36,509 nt of DNA from an uncultured Candidatus Saccharibacteria bacterium (GCA_944391325.1 CALXTC010000008.1:1-36509); one strand, 5' to 3'; shown: positions 23,081 to 30,334, counted from the stretch's first letter. The notes: a model not told the origin generated them from the letters alone. A program made the numbers and translations.

Positions 23081-23118
23081 GGCTGGCGACTAACTGGCGT
23101 GAATAACGAGGCGATGGG

Positions 23119-23364
23119 TCATAATGGCAACGCGCCATATTTTCTGATCCAGCGCCTAATTATCGCATCGGCAATATGGTCGCCGATGTTTACTGTCAAA
23201 CGACCAGTTATAAAGGTGTGCTCGCTGATTGGATGCCAGCTGTCCATATGCTCGGTGGTCTGCCACAAAGTGATTCTGACGTGTTCATCTCCTCCGAATG
23301 TATTGACTAGATAACGTCTCTCATAGGCATATCGAGCAGTAGAGCAGGTATTGTTTCTCCCCAT
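23119..23364 (-). CDS. Hypothetical protein, 81 aa
   Basis: No family is recognised. The product is a mixed hydrophilic protein with several His, Trp and Thr residues and no membrane segment. On the minus strand the ATG at 23364 is preceded by TTTGGAGGGATTGTA, a strong Shine-Dalgarno. Further upstream lies an extended -10 (TGA-TAAAAT, 23424-23416). These signals make it more credible than the overlapping plus-strand frame. It resembles the other lone small genes here in having a leader and a Shine-Dalgarno. Confidence 0.55.
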   Translation of the reverse strand: MGRNNTCSTARYAYERRYLVNTFGGDEHVRITLWQTTEHMDSWHPISEHTFITGRLTVNIGDHIADAIIRRWIRKYGALPL

Positions 23365-23415
23365 TACAATCCCTCCAAAGATTGGTGATAAGTCTCCACT
23401 AATCCTGCTATCTGT

Positions 23416-23424
23416 ATTTTATCA
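23416..23424 (-). promoter_or_regulatory. Extended -10 promoter of the 23364 gene
   Basis: TGA-TAAAAT on the minus strand, divergent from and within 20 bp of the tRNA promoter. Confidence 0.5.
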
Positions 23425-23428
23425 TCTT

Positions 23429-23437
23429 TGATATAAT
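23429..23437 (+). promoter_or_regulatory. Promoter of the tRNA pair
   Basis: TGA-TATAAT ends 14 bases before the first base of tRNA-Pro. Confidence 0.6.
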
Positions 23438-23451
23438 AAACCACAGCTTGC

Positions 23452-23527
23452 CGGGGTGTGGCGCAGTTGGTAGCGCGCAGCGTTCGGGACGCTGAGGTCG
23501 CCTGTTCAAGTCAGGTCACCCCGACCA
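23452..23527 (+). tRNA. tRNA-Pro (anticodon CGG)
   Basis: The acceptor stem is CGGGGTG with CACCCCG, discriminator A, and an encoded CCA (23525-23527). The anticodon stem CAGCG/CGCTG encloses loop TTCGGGA, giving anticodon CGG for CCG codons. D- and T-arms fold normally. Confidence 0.95.
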
Positions 23528-23571
23528 AGTTGAAAAAAGTGTCACTGTATGTTAGCATAACTAGTGCATAT

Positions 23572-23650
<79 letters not shown>

Positions 23651-23669
23651 TACACACCTTGTAAATCCT

Positions 23670-23696
23670 GAGTCCCCTGGGGCTCTTTTTATTTTT
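23670..23696 (+). terminator. Intrinsic terminator of the tRNA unit
   Basis: GAGTCC pairs with GGGCTC around a four-base loop, followed by TTTTTATTTTT. It lies between the tRNAs and the convergent membrane-protein gene. Confidence 0.8.
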
Positions 23697-24413
23697 CTAT
23701 CGATTGCGGGGTCGTTCTAAAATGTCATTATTGATGAGAGTACGCCTGACTCGTTTGCTGGTCGAAAAATACCCGTATAGAACAATAGCTAAAACGACCT
23801 TGGCGATGGCCGAGATGACGGTAAAAACTGACATTAATAGAATAGTTAGACCATTGGTTGGTATGGTACCTAGCCCCATCGAGATAGATGTAGATAGTCC
23901 ATCCAGAAAGAATAGTCCCAGCTCTACAACACCGTAGGTGATTAAAACAGTGCATATAATGGCCAATAGTCTGAGCGGATTGCGTCGCTGAAAGATATTT
24001 TGAATAAACATACCTGTTGTCCATGCAATAATAGTGTTTGGAATGACGCTAGTGGTGGCGGTGACGTTGCCAGATAGTGCACTGAGTAGCCAAGCCAGGG
24101 CGGGTATGACTGAGATAATCAACAAAATGATTAGCAGGATAGTGATAACTAACAGCCAACCGCCTAGGTCCTCCTCAACGGGCTGACCGCCGGTTTTATT
24201 CATTAATCGCTCGTGAGCGTCCTGGATAGCCTTTTGGGCGTCGCTAGCAGTACTAGTTCTGTCTGGCTCAATAATGTCTAGAGGATCAACATATAGGCTA
24301 TCATCGTTGTTTTTATATGATTGGTTATCCTTTTGCTGGTCAGCCTTGGTGACTGCATCATGTGCCTGATGGAGAAGCAAAGGGTCGTAATTGGCGTTTT
24401 TATTGCCTGTCAT
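23697..24413 (-). CDS. Polytopic membrane protein of unknown function, 238 aa
   Basis: The N-terminal 85 residues are hydrophilic and charged and include a long helix (about 58-75). About four hydrophobic segments follow, the clearest at about residues 85-115, 143-170 and 185-220. The C-terminus is basic and cytoplasmic. I do not recognise a family. ATG 24413 is chosen because the minus-strand extended -10 TGC-TATAAT (24428-24420) ends 6 bases before it; the upstream in-frame start at 24419 would touch the -10. It is transcribed toward the tRNA terminator. Confidence 0.78.
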   Translation of the reverse strand: MTGNKNANYDPLLLHQAHDAVTKADQQKDNQSYKNNDDSLYVDPLDIIEPDRTSTASDAQKAIQDAHERLMNKTGGQPVEEDLGGWLLVITILLIILLIISVIPALAWLLSALSGNVTATTSVIPNTIIAWTTGMFIQNIFQRRNPLRLLAIICTVLITYGVVELGLFFLDGLSTSISMGLGTIPTNGLTILLMSVFTVISAIAKVVLAIVLYGYFSTSKRVRRTLINNDILERPRNR

Positions 24414-24419
24414 AACCAT

Positions 24420-24428
24420 ATTATAGCA
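24420..24428 (-). promoter_or_regulatory. Extended -10 promoter of the 24413 gene (leaderless)
   Basis: TGC-TATAAT on the minus strand, 6 bases from the start codon. Confidence 0.65.
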
Positions 24429-24463
24429 ACTGATTCGTTGTTAACATTAACTATTCCGTAGTA

Positions 24464-24492
24464 TTGACACGTTTAATCCAATGTTGTAGAAT
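24464..24492 (+). promoter_or_regulatory. Promoter of the 24558 gene
   Basis: TTGACA (24464-24469), a 17-bp spacer, then TAGAAT (24487-24492). The leader is about 60 bases. Confidence 0.75.
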
Positions 24493-24557
24493 AGTCTGCC
24501 CGTAGTAAGGATGCTATTGGGATGGGGATATTCCCTTGAACCTTAGGAGGTATGAAT

Positions 24558-25097
24558 ATGGTGAATGCTGTTCTGTCTAGCAAGGATCATTCTGGGCAGG
24601 TGGCGGAGCTGCAGTATCGTATTGTCAAGCAGACGAAAATGATTGGATTGGTGGGAAACATTATTAAAGCCTACGATGACAAAGACGCAGAGGCGGCCGA
24701 TGATAGCGCCTACATTCATGCAGTGGACGAGGCGCTGGACTACCTGCGGTCGATTAACCACGAAAACAAGATGGCGTCTGAGCCTGAGTGCGCTGCAGAT
24801 AAGATGCTCTGGGATATGTGGTTTGCCTACATGTCGAGCGAGTGCCGTTGCTACCAGGGTCATATGCCACGGACGGGCCGTCGAGACGTGTTGGCGCAGG
24901 CCGAGGCTGAGGCCAAGAAGCGCCTGCTGATGGACTACCGAATGCTGGAGAGCCGGATCGGGCATGCTAACGAAATGCTCGATTTTGAGCGGCGGTGCAG
25001 TGGCTCGGGCGTGTCCTTGCAGCTTATACATGGCAAAAGGCGGCCTAGCCCAGTCGAGGCTATGCCTACACCTGTGCCCACGTTGGCAATGGCTTAG
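24558..25097 (+). CDS. Hypothetical protein, 179 aa
   Basis: No family is recognised. The product is soluble and mostly helical, acidic in its first half, with several Cys and Met residues. It ends in a flexible Pro-rich tail. ATG 24558 is preferred over 24552 because AGGAGG (24545-24550) is 7 bases upstream of it and only 1 from the other. A consensus TTGACA promoter and a strong terminator frame the gene alone. Codon use is G+C-rich, with CTG for leucine, in contrast to the neighbouring membrane-protein gene. A highly expressed accessory protein is a reasonable guess. Confidence 0.78.
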   Translation: MVNAVLSSKDHSGQVAELQYRIVKQTKMIGLVGNIIKAYDDKDAEAADDSAYIHAVDEALDYLRSINHENKMASEPECAADKMLWDMWFAYMSSECRCYQGHMPRTGRRDVLAQAEAEAKKRLLMDYRMLESRIGHANEMLDFERRCSGSGVSLQLIHGKRRPSPVEAMPTPVPTLAMA

Positions 25098-25138
25098 TGT
25101 GTAGCAGTTCCCGATTTTTTGTATCTCTAGCGGATTAT

Positions 25139-25175
25139 CGACCCCGGGACGTAGGACTGTTCTGGGGTCGTTTTT
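25139..25175 (+). terminator. Intrinsic terminator after the 24558 gene
   Basis: CGACCCC (25139-25145) pairs with GGGGTCG (25164-25170), followed by TTTTT. Confidence 0.85.
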
Positions 25176-25201
25176 CTGGTTTCAAAATTAGTGCTCGTGT
25201 A

Positions 25202-25230
25202 TTGACATAATCGACATCAGATTGTAAGAT
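25202..25230 (+). promoter_or_regulatory. Promoter of the 25314 gene
   Basis: TTGACA (25202-25207), a 17-bp spacer, then TAAGAT (25225-25230). Confidence 0.7.
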
Positions 25231-25255
25231 AATAGAGATTTGTAGTATAAATCTA

Positions 25256-25287
25256 GCTATGGATAGCCTATCGCCATGGTGGCGATA
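25256..25287 (+). promoter_or_regulatory. Structured leader of the 25314 gene
   Basis: GCTAT/ATAGC (25256-25267) is followed by a perfect hairpin TATCGCC (25269-25275) with GGCGATA (25281-25287). It lies in the middle of an 80-base leader. Confidence 0.4.
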
Positions 25288-25313
25288 ATGAAAATGAAGG
25301 GATGTGATGTTAA

Positions 25314-25751
25314 TTGGCAACGGAGATTCATCCGAAGAGCGTTGCCAACCGCGAGGCTGTGGCGACGATGCCATTGGAACTGCTGGGCGGTGAGTTAGAA
25401 ACGTGCTATTCGGTTGCTCACGGTCGTGTTCAGCTGAAGCGCAGCGATGGCGATAAGGTGAAGATAGTCATCATCTTGACTCCGTCGCGCCGAGCGGCGC
25501 CGCACAAGACTGCTCGGGAGTGGGCCGAGAAGATTCGCGAGATCGATGATAAGTCTCGCAAGAAGAGAAGCTCGGACACTCAGAAGGCTCGCGACGATCA
25601 GCTGTGTCGTCGGCTGGTGATGGCCATTGTTGACTTGTCGCCGGACGACGATCAAGTCTCCAGTGACTATACGACTGCTATGGGGGCGTTCGTTAGCATT
25701 CAGCGACTTGACGATGGCACGCTCAAGGCTGAGATTGTCTATCCCTGGTAG
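25314..25751 (+). CDS. Hypothetical protein, 145 aa
   Basis: I do not recognise this protein. It is soluble, with a central very basic helical stretch (about residues 60-100, rich in Arg, Lys and Ser). Mixed beta/alpha segments flank it, such as KVKIVIILTP and the GAFVSIQRLDDGTL end. Nucleic-acid contact is possible but only inferred from the charge. The start is TTG 25314; in-frame stops lie just upstream, and a weak GAAGGGA stands about 13 bases away, so initiation is not ideal. It has its own promoter, a structured leader, and a strong terminator. Confidence 0.7.
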   Translation: MATEIHPKSVANREAVATMPLELLGGELETCYSVAHGRVQLKRSDGDKVKIVIILTPSRRAAPHKTAREWAEKIREIDDKSRKKRSSDTQKARDDQLCRRLVMAIVDLSPDDDQVSSDYTTAMGAFVSIQRLDDGTLKAEIVYPW

Positions 25752-25793
25752 GGACAACTCTCGGCGTAGCTTTGACTACAGATTGTTCTTTTT

Positions 25794-25826
25794 GGGGCTG
25801 GCCCTGTGCCAGCCCCGCAACCTTTT
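25794..25826 (+). terminator. Intrinsic terminator before pth
   Basis: GGGGCTGG (25794-25801) pairs with CCAGCCCC (25809-25816). A short T-rich tract follows at a distance. Confidence 0.7.
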
Positions 25827-25831
25827 AATAG

Positions 25832-25840
25832 TGTTATAAT
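25832..25840 (+). promoter_or_regulatory. Extended -10 promoter of pth (leaderless)
   Basis: TGT-TATAAT ends 8 bases before ATG 25849. Confidence 0.6.
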
Positions 25841-25848
25841 TTGTCGTG

Positions 25849-26421
25849 ATGAAATTGATTGTTGGGTTAGGTAATCCTGGTGTGGAGTATAGTCGAACTC
25901 GGCACAACTTTGGCTTTATGGCGGTAGATAATTACATAAGGCGTAGTGGCGGGGTCTGGCACTTTCAGGCTAAGTTTAATGCCCAAATTGCCGAATTATC
26001 CTTGGACACAGAAAAAGTTCTGTTTGTTAAGCCGCAAACTTTTTATAATCTAGTTGGCGAATCGGTGCAACGAATTCGTTCGTTCTATAAAATTGATCTA
26101 AACGATGTGTTGGTGATACATGATGAAATGGCCTTGCCACTAGGTGCGATTCGCACGCGTCGCGGTGGTTCAGATGCGGGTAATAATGGTATAAAAAATA
26201 TTATTAACACTAACGGTGCCGAGTTTGCTAGGGTTCGTATTGGCTCTGGCGTGCAGCCTAATGCCAGTGGCGATGCTCAACCTAGTTCAGGTCGACGTAA
26301 TTATGTCCTGGGTCGGTTGTCTAGCGAGGATGAGACGACCTTGAGGGGTGAATTAAGCGTTGTTGATCAAATTATTACGGAATTTATTACTGGCAAATTT
26401 ACCGAAACGACCTATCGCTAG
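25849..26421 (+). CDS. pth: Peptidyl-tRNA hydrolase
   Basis: Pth frees tRNA from peptides dropped by the ribosome. The 190-residue product starts with the family motif LIVGLGNPGVEYSRTRHNFGF, located at residues 3-23, and includes the catalytic His in TRHNFG and the Asn after NPG. VKPQTFYNLVGESV, LVIHDEMALPLGAIR and GGSDAGNNGIKNI follow, all conserved. FYN replaces the more usual FMN. A GTG three bases upstream could also serve as start. It has its own leaderless promoter and no partner genes. Confidence 0.95.
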   Translation: MKLIVGLGNPGVEYSRTRHNFGFMAVDNYIRRSGGVWHFQAKFNAQIAELSLDTEKVLFVKPQTFYNLVGESVQRIRSFYKIDLNDVLVIHDEMALPLGAIRTRRGGSDAGNNGIKNIINTNGAEFARVRIGSGVQPNASGDAQPSSGRRNYVLGRLSSEDETTLRGELSVVDQIITEFITGKFTETTYR

Positions 26422-26426
26422 CGATA

Positions 26427-26455
26427 TTGACAAATAACATAATATATGTGAGAAT
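26427..26455 (+). promoter_or_regulatory. Promoter of the 26571 gene
   Basis: TTGACA (26427-26432), a 17-bp spacer, then GAGAAT (26450-26455) preceded by TGT. The leader is about 110 bases, with an extra GAAGGAG at 26505-26510 that serves no evident frame. Confidence 0.55.
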
Positions 26456-26570
26456 ATACAGGCTGGTTGGATTGTGACCAGAGTATTTTTTGCTAAACGA
26501 ATAGAAGGAGCGTGATTAACTAGGCACTAACTATTGCGACAAGCAGGTAAATCGTAGAACGGAGCAATGG

Positions 26571-27221
26571 ATGAGTGACGTTTTGGAGCAGGTGGCGACC
26601 GAGAGCAAGCCGATTTCTATGCTGGACATGGAGGCTCGTATCGTCAACCTGGGCGGTCTGTGTCTCAAGAAGGCCGACGGTTTTGGCGCGATTGCACACG
26701 AGGAGTGTAGCGAAGCTGTTGACAACAGTGGCAACAGGGCACTGACGACGACCTATTATCGGTATTATGACCCGATTCGGTCGTTTGACTGCTTTGCCGC
26801 CGAGTGGTTGCTGGGGCTCAACTACAATGATGCGCTGGAGCACGGTCTGCGGAACGACGAGCTGGTTCGCGACCGATACGGCAAGATTGCCTATCGCTAT
26901 CTACATAATGGTCGATTGAAGTTGCCGGTCAACGATGTCCTGGCGACGGCGATCAATGACCTTAGCAAGAACTTGACTGGTGTCGACCCAAGGGTGGGAC
27001 GTGAAGGCGTCTGGCTCATGATGGCGATCGATGACCGTGACTATGTGGATCGAGATAGCCGTCGTCGCGCCAGAGAGGATGATGCGCCTGAGCGTCGGCT
27101 GGTGCTGTTGCATCTTGAGGACACTGTTGACCCAGAATGGCTGCAGATCAGCCTGTCGCCGGAGTTGGGTGAGCCACCAGTGTTTAGCGGCACGAACTAC
27201 CCTAAGCCCAGTGGCAACTAG
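26571..27221 (+). CDS. Hypothetical protein, 216 aa
   Basis: No family is recognised. It is a soluble, acidic protein of mixed alpha/beta prediction, with a Tyr-rich stretch (TTYYRYYDPIRSFDCF) near the middle and an Arg/Asp-rich segment before the C-terminal third. There is no signal peptide. GGAG stands 6 bases before ATG 26571; a nearer ATG at 26567 opens a frame of three codons. It is framed by a TTGACA promoter and a strong terminator. Codon use is G+C-rich, as for the other lone small genes. Confidence 0.78.
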   Translation: MSDVLEQVATESKPISMLDMEARIVNLGGLCLKKADGFGAIAHEECSEAVDNSGNRALTTTYYRYYDPIRSFDCFAAEWLLGLNYNDALEHGLRNDELVRDRYGKIAYRYLHNGRLKLPVNDVLATAINDLSKNLTGVDPRVGREGVWLMMAIDDRDYVDRDSRRRAREDDAPERRLVLLHLEDTVDPEWLQISLSPELGEPPVFSGTNYPKPSGN

Positions 27222-27271
27222 TGGTTCGATCAGTTAGGGCTGTTGAGTCGTTTCTTTTATTGGTGCAAGCG

Positions 27272-27303
27272 GGGCGAAACCTTGTCGGGGTTTCGCCCTT
27301 TTT
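27272..27303 (+). terminator. Intrinsic terminator after the 26571 gene
   Basis: GGGCGAAACC (27272-27281) pairs with GGTTTCGCCC (27289-27298), then TTTTT. The following 27304-27449 is A+T-rich and holds nothing I can support. Confidence 0.9.
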
Positions 27304-27449
27304 GCGTAATAGAGATTTATGCACGCAGTGATATATTGGCCCTTATAATGCAATCTTTTATATATTTAACAAGACCTGGAATTTACAGTGGTAGCGTGGA
27401 CTAAGCCGTCAGTTGAATTTAGATATTATGCTAAATGATGTTATGAAAC

Positions 27450-27478
27450 TTGACATTTTATATTGCTTGTGCTAATAT
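27450..27478 (+). promoter_or_regulatory. Promoter of the 27489 gene
   Basis: TTGACA (27450-27455), a 17-bp spacer, then TAATAT (27473-27478) preceded by TGC. It is nearly consensus and leaves a leader of only about 4 bases. Confidence 0.75.
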
Positions 27479-27488
27479 GGACAATGTT

Positions 27489-27758
27489 ATGAAAGAGAAC
27501 ACCAACAAAAAAACAATAAATAAAAAGGACGTTGACGCTAATAATGATGTTGACGTTGTTATGAACGACCAGGACTTTAGTGGCGATGCTCAGGTTCAGG
27601 CCGTGGCTAAGTTGTACCGACACGAGGATGCTGAGCGCAAGGTAGCGCTGATGATCTCGTTAATGATGAACATCATGTTCCTTGTAACTGCCTATACAAT
27701 TTTGTGCTATGACACAACTGGACGGTTGTTCGGTCGTTTACTTGGCATCAACCTCTAA
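27489..27758 (+). CDS. Small single-pass membrane protein, 89 aa
   Basis: I do not recognise a family. The N-terminal 50 residues are hydrophilic (Asn, Asp, Lys and Val rich), then one hydrophobic segment (about residues 55-76, LMISLMMNIMFLVTAYTIL) and a short tail. The ATG at 27489 stands 10 bases after the -10, so the message is nearly leaderless. The longer frame opening at TTG 27450 begins in the -35 element and is rejected. A strong terminator follows. Confidence 0.7.
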   Translation: MKENTNKKTINKKDVDANNDVDVVMNDQDFSGDAQVQAVAKLYRHEDAERKVALMISLMMNIMFLVTAYTILCYDTTGRLFGRLLGINL

Positions 27759-27786
27759 CCAATGTAATTTGGTCGCTGATTTTGGA

Positions 27787-27819
27787 ATACCCCGCCTGGA
27801 TCACAGAGCGGGGTATTTT
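27787..27819 (+). terminator. Intrinsic terminator after the 27489 gene
   Basis: ATACCCCGC (27787-27795) pairs with GCGGGGTAT (27808-27816), then TTT. Confidence 0.85.
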
Positions 27820-27833
27820 GATGTTGCGGTGAT

Positions 27834-27876
27834 TGTGGAAAAGTTTTATATCTGTTGTTCCACAAGTTTTTCCACA
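27834..27876. promoter_or_regulatory. Cluster of DnaA-box-like sites upstream of mraZ
   Basis: Two exact matches to TTWTNCACA (TTTTCCACA) lie at 27834-27842 (minus strand) and 27868-27876 (plus). A one-mismatch site TGTTCCACA lies at 27856-27864. They lie 50-90 bp upstream of the mraZ promoter. Confidence 0.5.
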
Positions 27877-27899
27877 TTTTGATGTTGAAAATGCGCTAT

Positions 27900-27948
27900 G
27901 TGGGTAAAAATCTTTATAAAAAGACTTGCAAGTGGGTAATGGTGGGTA
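27900..27948 (+). promoter_or_regulatory. Probable MraZ operator repeats
   Basis: GTGGGTA occurs at 27900-27906, 27932-27938 and 27942-27948. The last two are exactly 10 bp apart and fill the spacer between the -35 and -10 of the mraZ promoter. Known MraZ operators are short direct repeats of TGGGN spaced about one helical turn, so this fits autorepression. Confidence 0.6.
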
Positions 27949-27955
27949 GTATAAT
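27926..27955 (+). promoter_or_regulatory. Promoter of mraZ / dcw cluster
   Basis: TTGCAA (27926-27931), an 18-bp spacer, then TATAAT (27950-27955). The leader to the mraZ ATG is about 85 bases, with no clear Shine-Dalgarno. Confidence 0.75.
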
Positions 27956-28048
27956 TCGGTCAGTGGAAATCAAACAGACACCACGAACATCAATAAACAA
28001 CAACACAAATTAACAAAATAAGTCGAACTTCTGGGTAGGCAACTATTA

Positions 28049-28411
28049 ATGTCCAAGATAGACTACTTTGAACGCAAACTAGACGACAAACATCGTCTAA
28101 CTATCCCGGCGGAGCTTCGGGCAGAGTTTGCTGACGGTGTAGTTATCACCCGCGGTTTCCAGCAGTATTTGCACCTATATCCCAAAAACATTTGGGACGA
28201 GGAAATGGAGCCAGCCTTGACGGGCAGCATCTTGGATGAACGGGTAGCCGACCTGAATGTCAAGTTTCGCACTGGCAAGTCTGAGGCTACACTTGACGCC
28301 AAACAGGGACGCATTACTCTTGAACAACACTTATTGGATTACGCCGGCATTACATCGGATGTAGTGGCAGTGCGAGCTGGTAAGTATTGGCGGTTATCGG
28401 CTAAGAATTAA
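28049..28411 (+). CDS. mraZ: Transcriptional regulator MraZ
   Basis: MraZ is a DNA-binding regulator built of two AbrB/SpoVT-like swapped-hairpin units that controls the dcw cluster. The 120-residue product has both units: ERKLDDKHRLTIPAELRAEF near the N-terminus and EATLDAKQGRITLEQHLL in the second half, each carrying the D-x-R type DNA-binding motif. It is slightly shorter than the usual 140-150 residues. GTGGGTA repeats in its own promoter are the likely operator. A gap of about 300 bases then separates it from rsmH, which has its own promoter. Confidence 0.93.
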   Translation: MSKIDYFERKLDDKHRLTIPAELRAEFADGVVITRGFQQYLHLYPKNIWDEEMEPALTGSILDERVADLNVKFRTGKSEATLDAKQGRITLEQHLLDYAGITSDVVAVRAGKYWRLSAKN

Positions 28412-28705
28412 TTTGTTGGTTGGATATGGTTTTGGTAGCCGAGTAGGCTGGCGAAACCGACTGCAATTGCACCTTAACATTTACGAGGACACATACGCGA
28501 CAACCAGCCAGAAGTTGGTCGCTGGACCGAAAGGACCGTCGCACCGGAAAGTTTTATACTTTCTTAAAATCCACCTCACACATAAGTCTCTCATTATGCT
28601 TTGTAGCCGTAACCTCACATCAGCGGTGATGAAGCATGAACAACTTAAAACAAAAAACAAAAACGCAAACAAAAACTGATTGTCGCATATGTGTCCTCCG
28701 TAACG
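28412..28705 (+). other. mraZ-rsmH intergenic region, no gene supported
   Basis: This stretch of nearly 300 bases has one 88-codon open frame (from 28413) with no Shine-Dalgarno, no promoter of the local types and an unconvincing composition. Partial inverted repeats occur (GCGAC with GTCGC near 28500-28525). Nothing else is supported. Confidence 0.5.
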
Positions 28706-28711
28706 TATAAT
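28706..28711 (+). promoter_or_regulatory. -10 element of rsmH (leaderless)
   Basis: TATAAT ends 6 bases before ATG 28718. Confidence 0.6.
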
Positions 28712-28717
28712 AAGAAT

Positions 28718-29623
28718 ATGACAACACCACCACAACAACTCCATATTCCAGTTCTTTTGTCTGATGTTTTAGCTTTGCTGAATCCGGGCAATGGGGAGCG
28801 TTACCTTGATTTGACAGCTGGCTACGGTGGCCATGCACGTCGGATTATTGATCGGATAGGCGGGGCAAAGTATGCCGCGCTGTGCGATCGTGACGACTAT
28901 GCGATTGATCACCTAGCTGATCTGGCGGAACATGGTGCAACACTAATCCATCAGGATTATCTGTCGGCGACTCGTCAACTAATTGATGACGAACAAACGT
29001 TCGATATGATTCTGTTGGATTTGGGCGTTAGCTCACCACAACTTGATCAGGGTGACCGAGGTTTTTCGTTTAGTCACGATGGCCCACTGGACATGCGAAT
29101 GGATCGTCGACAAACGTTGACAGCAGCCGACGTTGTTAACCGCTATAGCGAGGATAAATTGATTGATATCTTTCGTAATTATGGCGAAATTAATATCGGC
29201 ATTGCTAGGGCGTTGGCCAGAATGATTGTGCTACGTCGGCGCAAGCAACGATTCGACAGCACAAATGACCTGGCCGAGGCGATCAGGATTAAAATCGGTG
29301 AGTTAGATCATGGCAAATACCACAAGGTTCATCCAGCCACGCAGGCCTTTCAGGCGCTACGTATCGAGGTCAATGATGAGCTTGGTCAGTTGCAACGAAC
29401 TTTGCCATTACTAAGTCGATTATTAAACCACGGTGGTCGGTTAGCCATTATTACTTTCCATAGTTTGGAAGATCGTATTGTTAAGGACTTCCTACGGGAT
29501 CGGTCAGATGGCTTGGATGCACCATATACCTTATTAACTAAAAAACCAATTGCAGGCAATATTAACGATGATTCCAATCCGCGTGCTCGCAGTGCCAAAT
29601 TACGAGCCGTATGCAAAAAATAA
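28718..29623 (+). CDS. rsmH: 16S rRNA (cytosine(1402)-N4)-methyltransferase
   Basis: RsmH (MraW) methylates N4 of C1402 in the decoding centre of 16S rRNA. The 301-residue protein opens with the family signature HIPVLLSDVLALL, then the SAM site YLDLTAGYGGHARRI. Next are LLDLGVSSPQLDQGDRGFSF with DMRMD, and KVHPATQAFQALRIEVNDEL. The end HSLEDRIVKDFL and ARSAKLRAV are conserved. ATG 28718 is chosen over a GTG at 28691 because the latter lies upstream of the -10. It precedes the ftsL-ftsI genes as in the usual dcw order. Confidence 0.96.
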   Translation: MTTPPQQLHIPVLLSDVLALLNPGNGERYLDLTAGYGGHARRIIDRIGGAKYAALCDRDDYAIDHLADLAEHGATLIHQDYLSATRQLIDDEQTFDMILLDLGVSSPQLDQGDRGFSFSHDGPLDMRMDRRQTLTAADVVNRYSEDKLIDIFRNYGEINIGIARALARMIVLRRRKQRFDSTNDLAEAIRIKIGELDHGKYHKVHPATQAFQALRIEVNDELGQLQRTLPLLSRLLNHGGRLAIITFHSLEDRIVKDFLRDRSDGLDAPYTLLTKKPIAGNINDDSNPRARSAKLRAVCKK

Positions 29624-29646
29624 AAACAACAGAAAGGAGCGATACA

Positions 29647-29709
29647 ATGCCAATCAAAATCAGCGGCCGCAGCTACGCTCACGAAATTCGGGTTCGCGTT
29701 GCTAAATAA
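29647..29709 (+). CDS. MicroORF of 20 codons between rsmH and ftsL
   Basis: An ATG preceded by AGAAAGGAGCGATACA, a strong Shine-Dalgarno at good spacing, opens a 20-residue basic peptide starting MPIKISGRSY and ending RVRVAK before TAA. It lies 23 bases after the rsmH stop and should be on the same transcript. It is either a conserved microprotein or a leader peptide controlling the genes after it. I do not recognise the sequence. Confidence 0.5.
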   Translation: MPIKISGRSYAHEIRVRVAK

Positions 29710-29943
29710 CTAATTATTTTACTTTAGTTGCTAGCAACTGGTGGTCACTCCCATGGGCGGTGGCCACCGACCCTGCTGGGCTTTAACCAAATCCAAATTA
29801 ACGGGTTTTATGAACAGAAGCGTGCTAATTAACGCTACCTGGCTTATTCGTTGTGCTTGAATAGGCAGTGGTATAGTTGGTGCGGTTCTGGGTCTAAAAC
29901 TCGTGGCAAATATAAACACTTAATCGAAAGGTAGATCAGGTAA
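29710..29943 (+). other. Structured leader before the ftsL-like gene
   Basis: This stretch of 234 bases has no gene on the plus strand. It contains GTTGC/GCAAC, a 9-bp hairpin GGTGGTCAC with GTGGCCACC near 29741-29770, and GCGT/ACGC around 29819-29836. It may be a regulatory leader or an unrecognised RNA; it does not match tmRNA, RNase P or SRP RNA motifs that I know. Confidence 0.35.
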
Positions 29944-30312
29944 ATGACTTCATCACGGCAGCAATTTGTATCGACTAGACCAAGTGCGCGGGCCTATGCA
30001 GGAGCTGGCAATTGGGGTCGTAATCAGAATCTAGTCGAGTATAAGAGTGGTGTCAAAATAGGACCGGTCATGAATATGGTAGTAATTGTGTTGTTGTGCG
30101 CCCTAATGGGGCTATTATATTTGACCCAGTTGAGCAAGACCGGCTCCTATGGCTACGAGCTGAATGATATTAATGAACGTAAAACAGAGCTGGCGGCTGA
30201 GCAGGATAACCTAAAGGTCGAAAATGCTCGTTTACAATCGTTGAACACCATTAAAAACAGTGAAGTGGCAAAGGCGATGACGACGCCAGCCTCGACTGAT
30301 TACGCCGAATAA
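29944..30312 (+). CDS. FtsL/DivIC-like cell-division protein
   Basis: The 122-residue product has a hydrophilic N-terminus of about 42 residues, one membrane segment (about residues 43-62, MNMVVIVLLCALMGLLYL) and an extracytoplasmic coiled coil (about 75-105, rich in Glu, Leu and Asn). This bitopic layout, directly before ftsI, is that of FtsL, which scaffolds FtsQ/DivIC and FtsI-FtsW at the septum. Sequence conservation in FtsL is weak, so identity rests on topology and position. A GAAAGGTAG-like Shine-Dalgarno lies upstream. Confidence 0.75.
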   Translation: MTSSRQQFVSTRPSARAYAGAGNWGRNQNLVEYKSGVKIGPVMNMVVIVLLCALMGLLYLTQLSKTGSYGYELNDINERKTELAAEQDNLKVENARLQSLNTIKNSEVAKAMTTPASTDYAE

Positions 30313-30334
30313 TTACTAAATCTTGATACCTAAC

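Noticed and set aside
27834-27876. Replication origin
   Set aside because: DnaA-box-like sites are present, but there is no dnaA, dnaN or skew switch; listed only as possible regulatory sites.
28413-28679. 88-codon open frame between mraZ and rsmH
   Set aside because: No ribosome-binding site, no promoter of either local type, and an unnatural composition ending in Asn/Lys repeats.
29731-29919. 62-codon minus-strand open frame in the ftsL leader
   Set aside because: No start signals; the region is better read as an untranslated leader.
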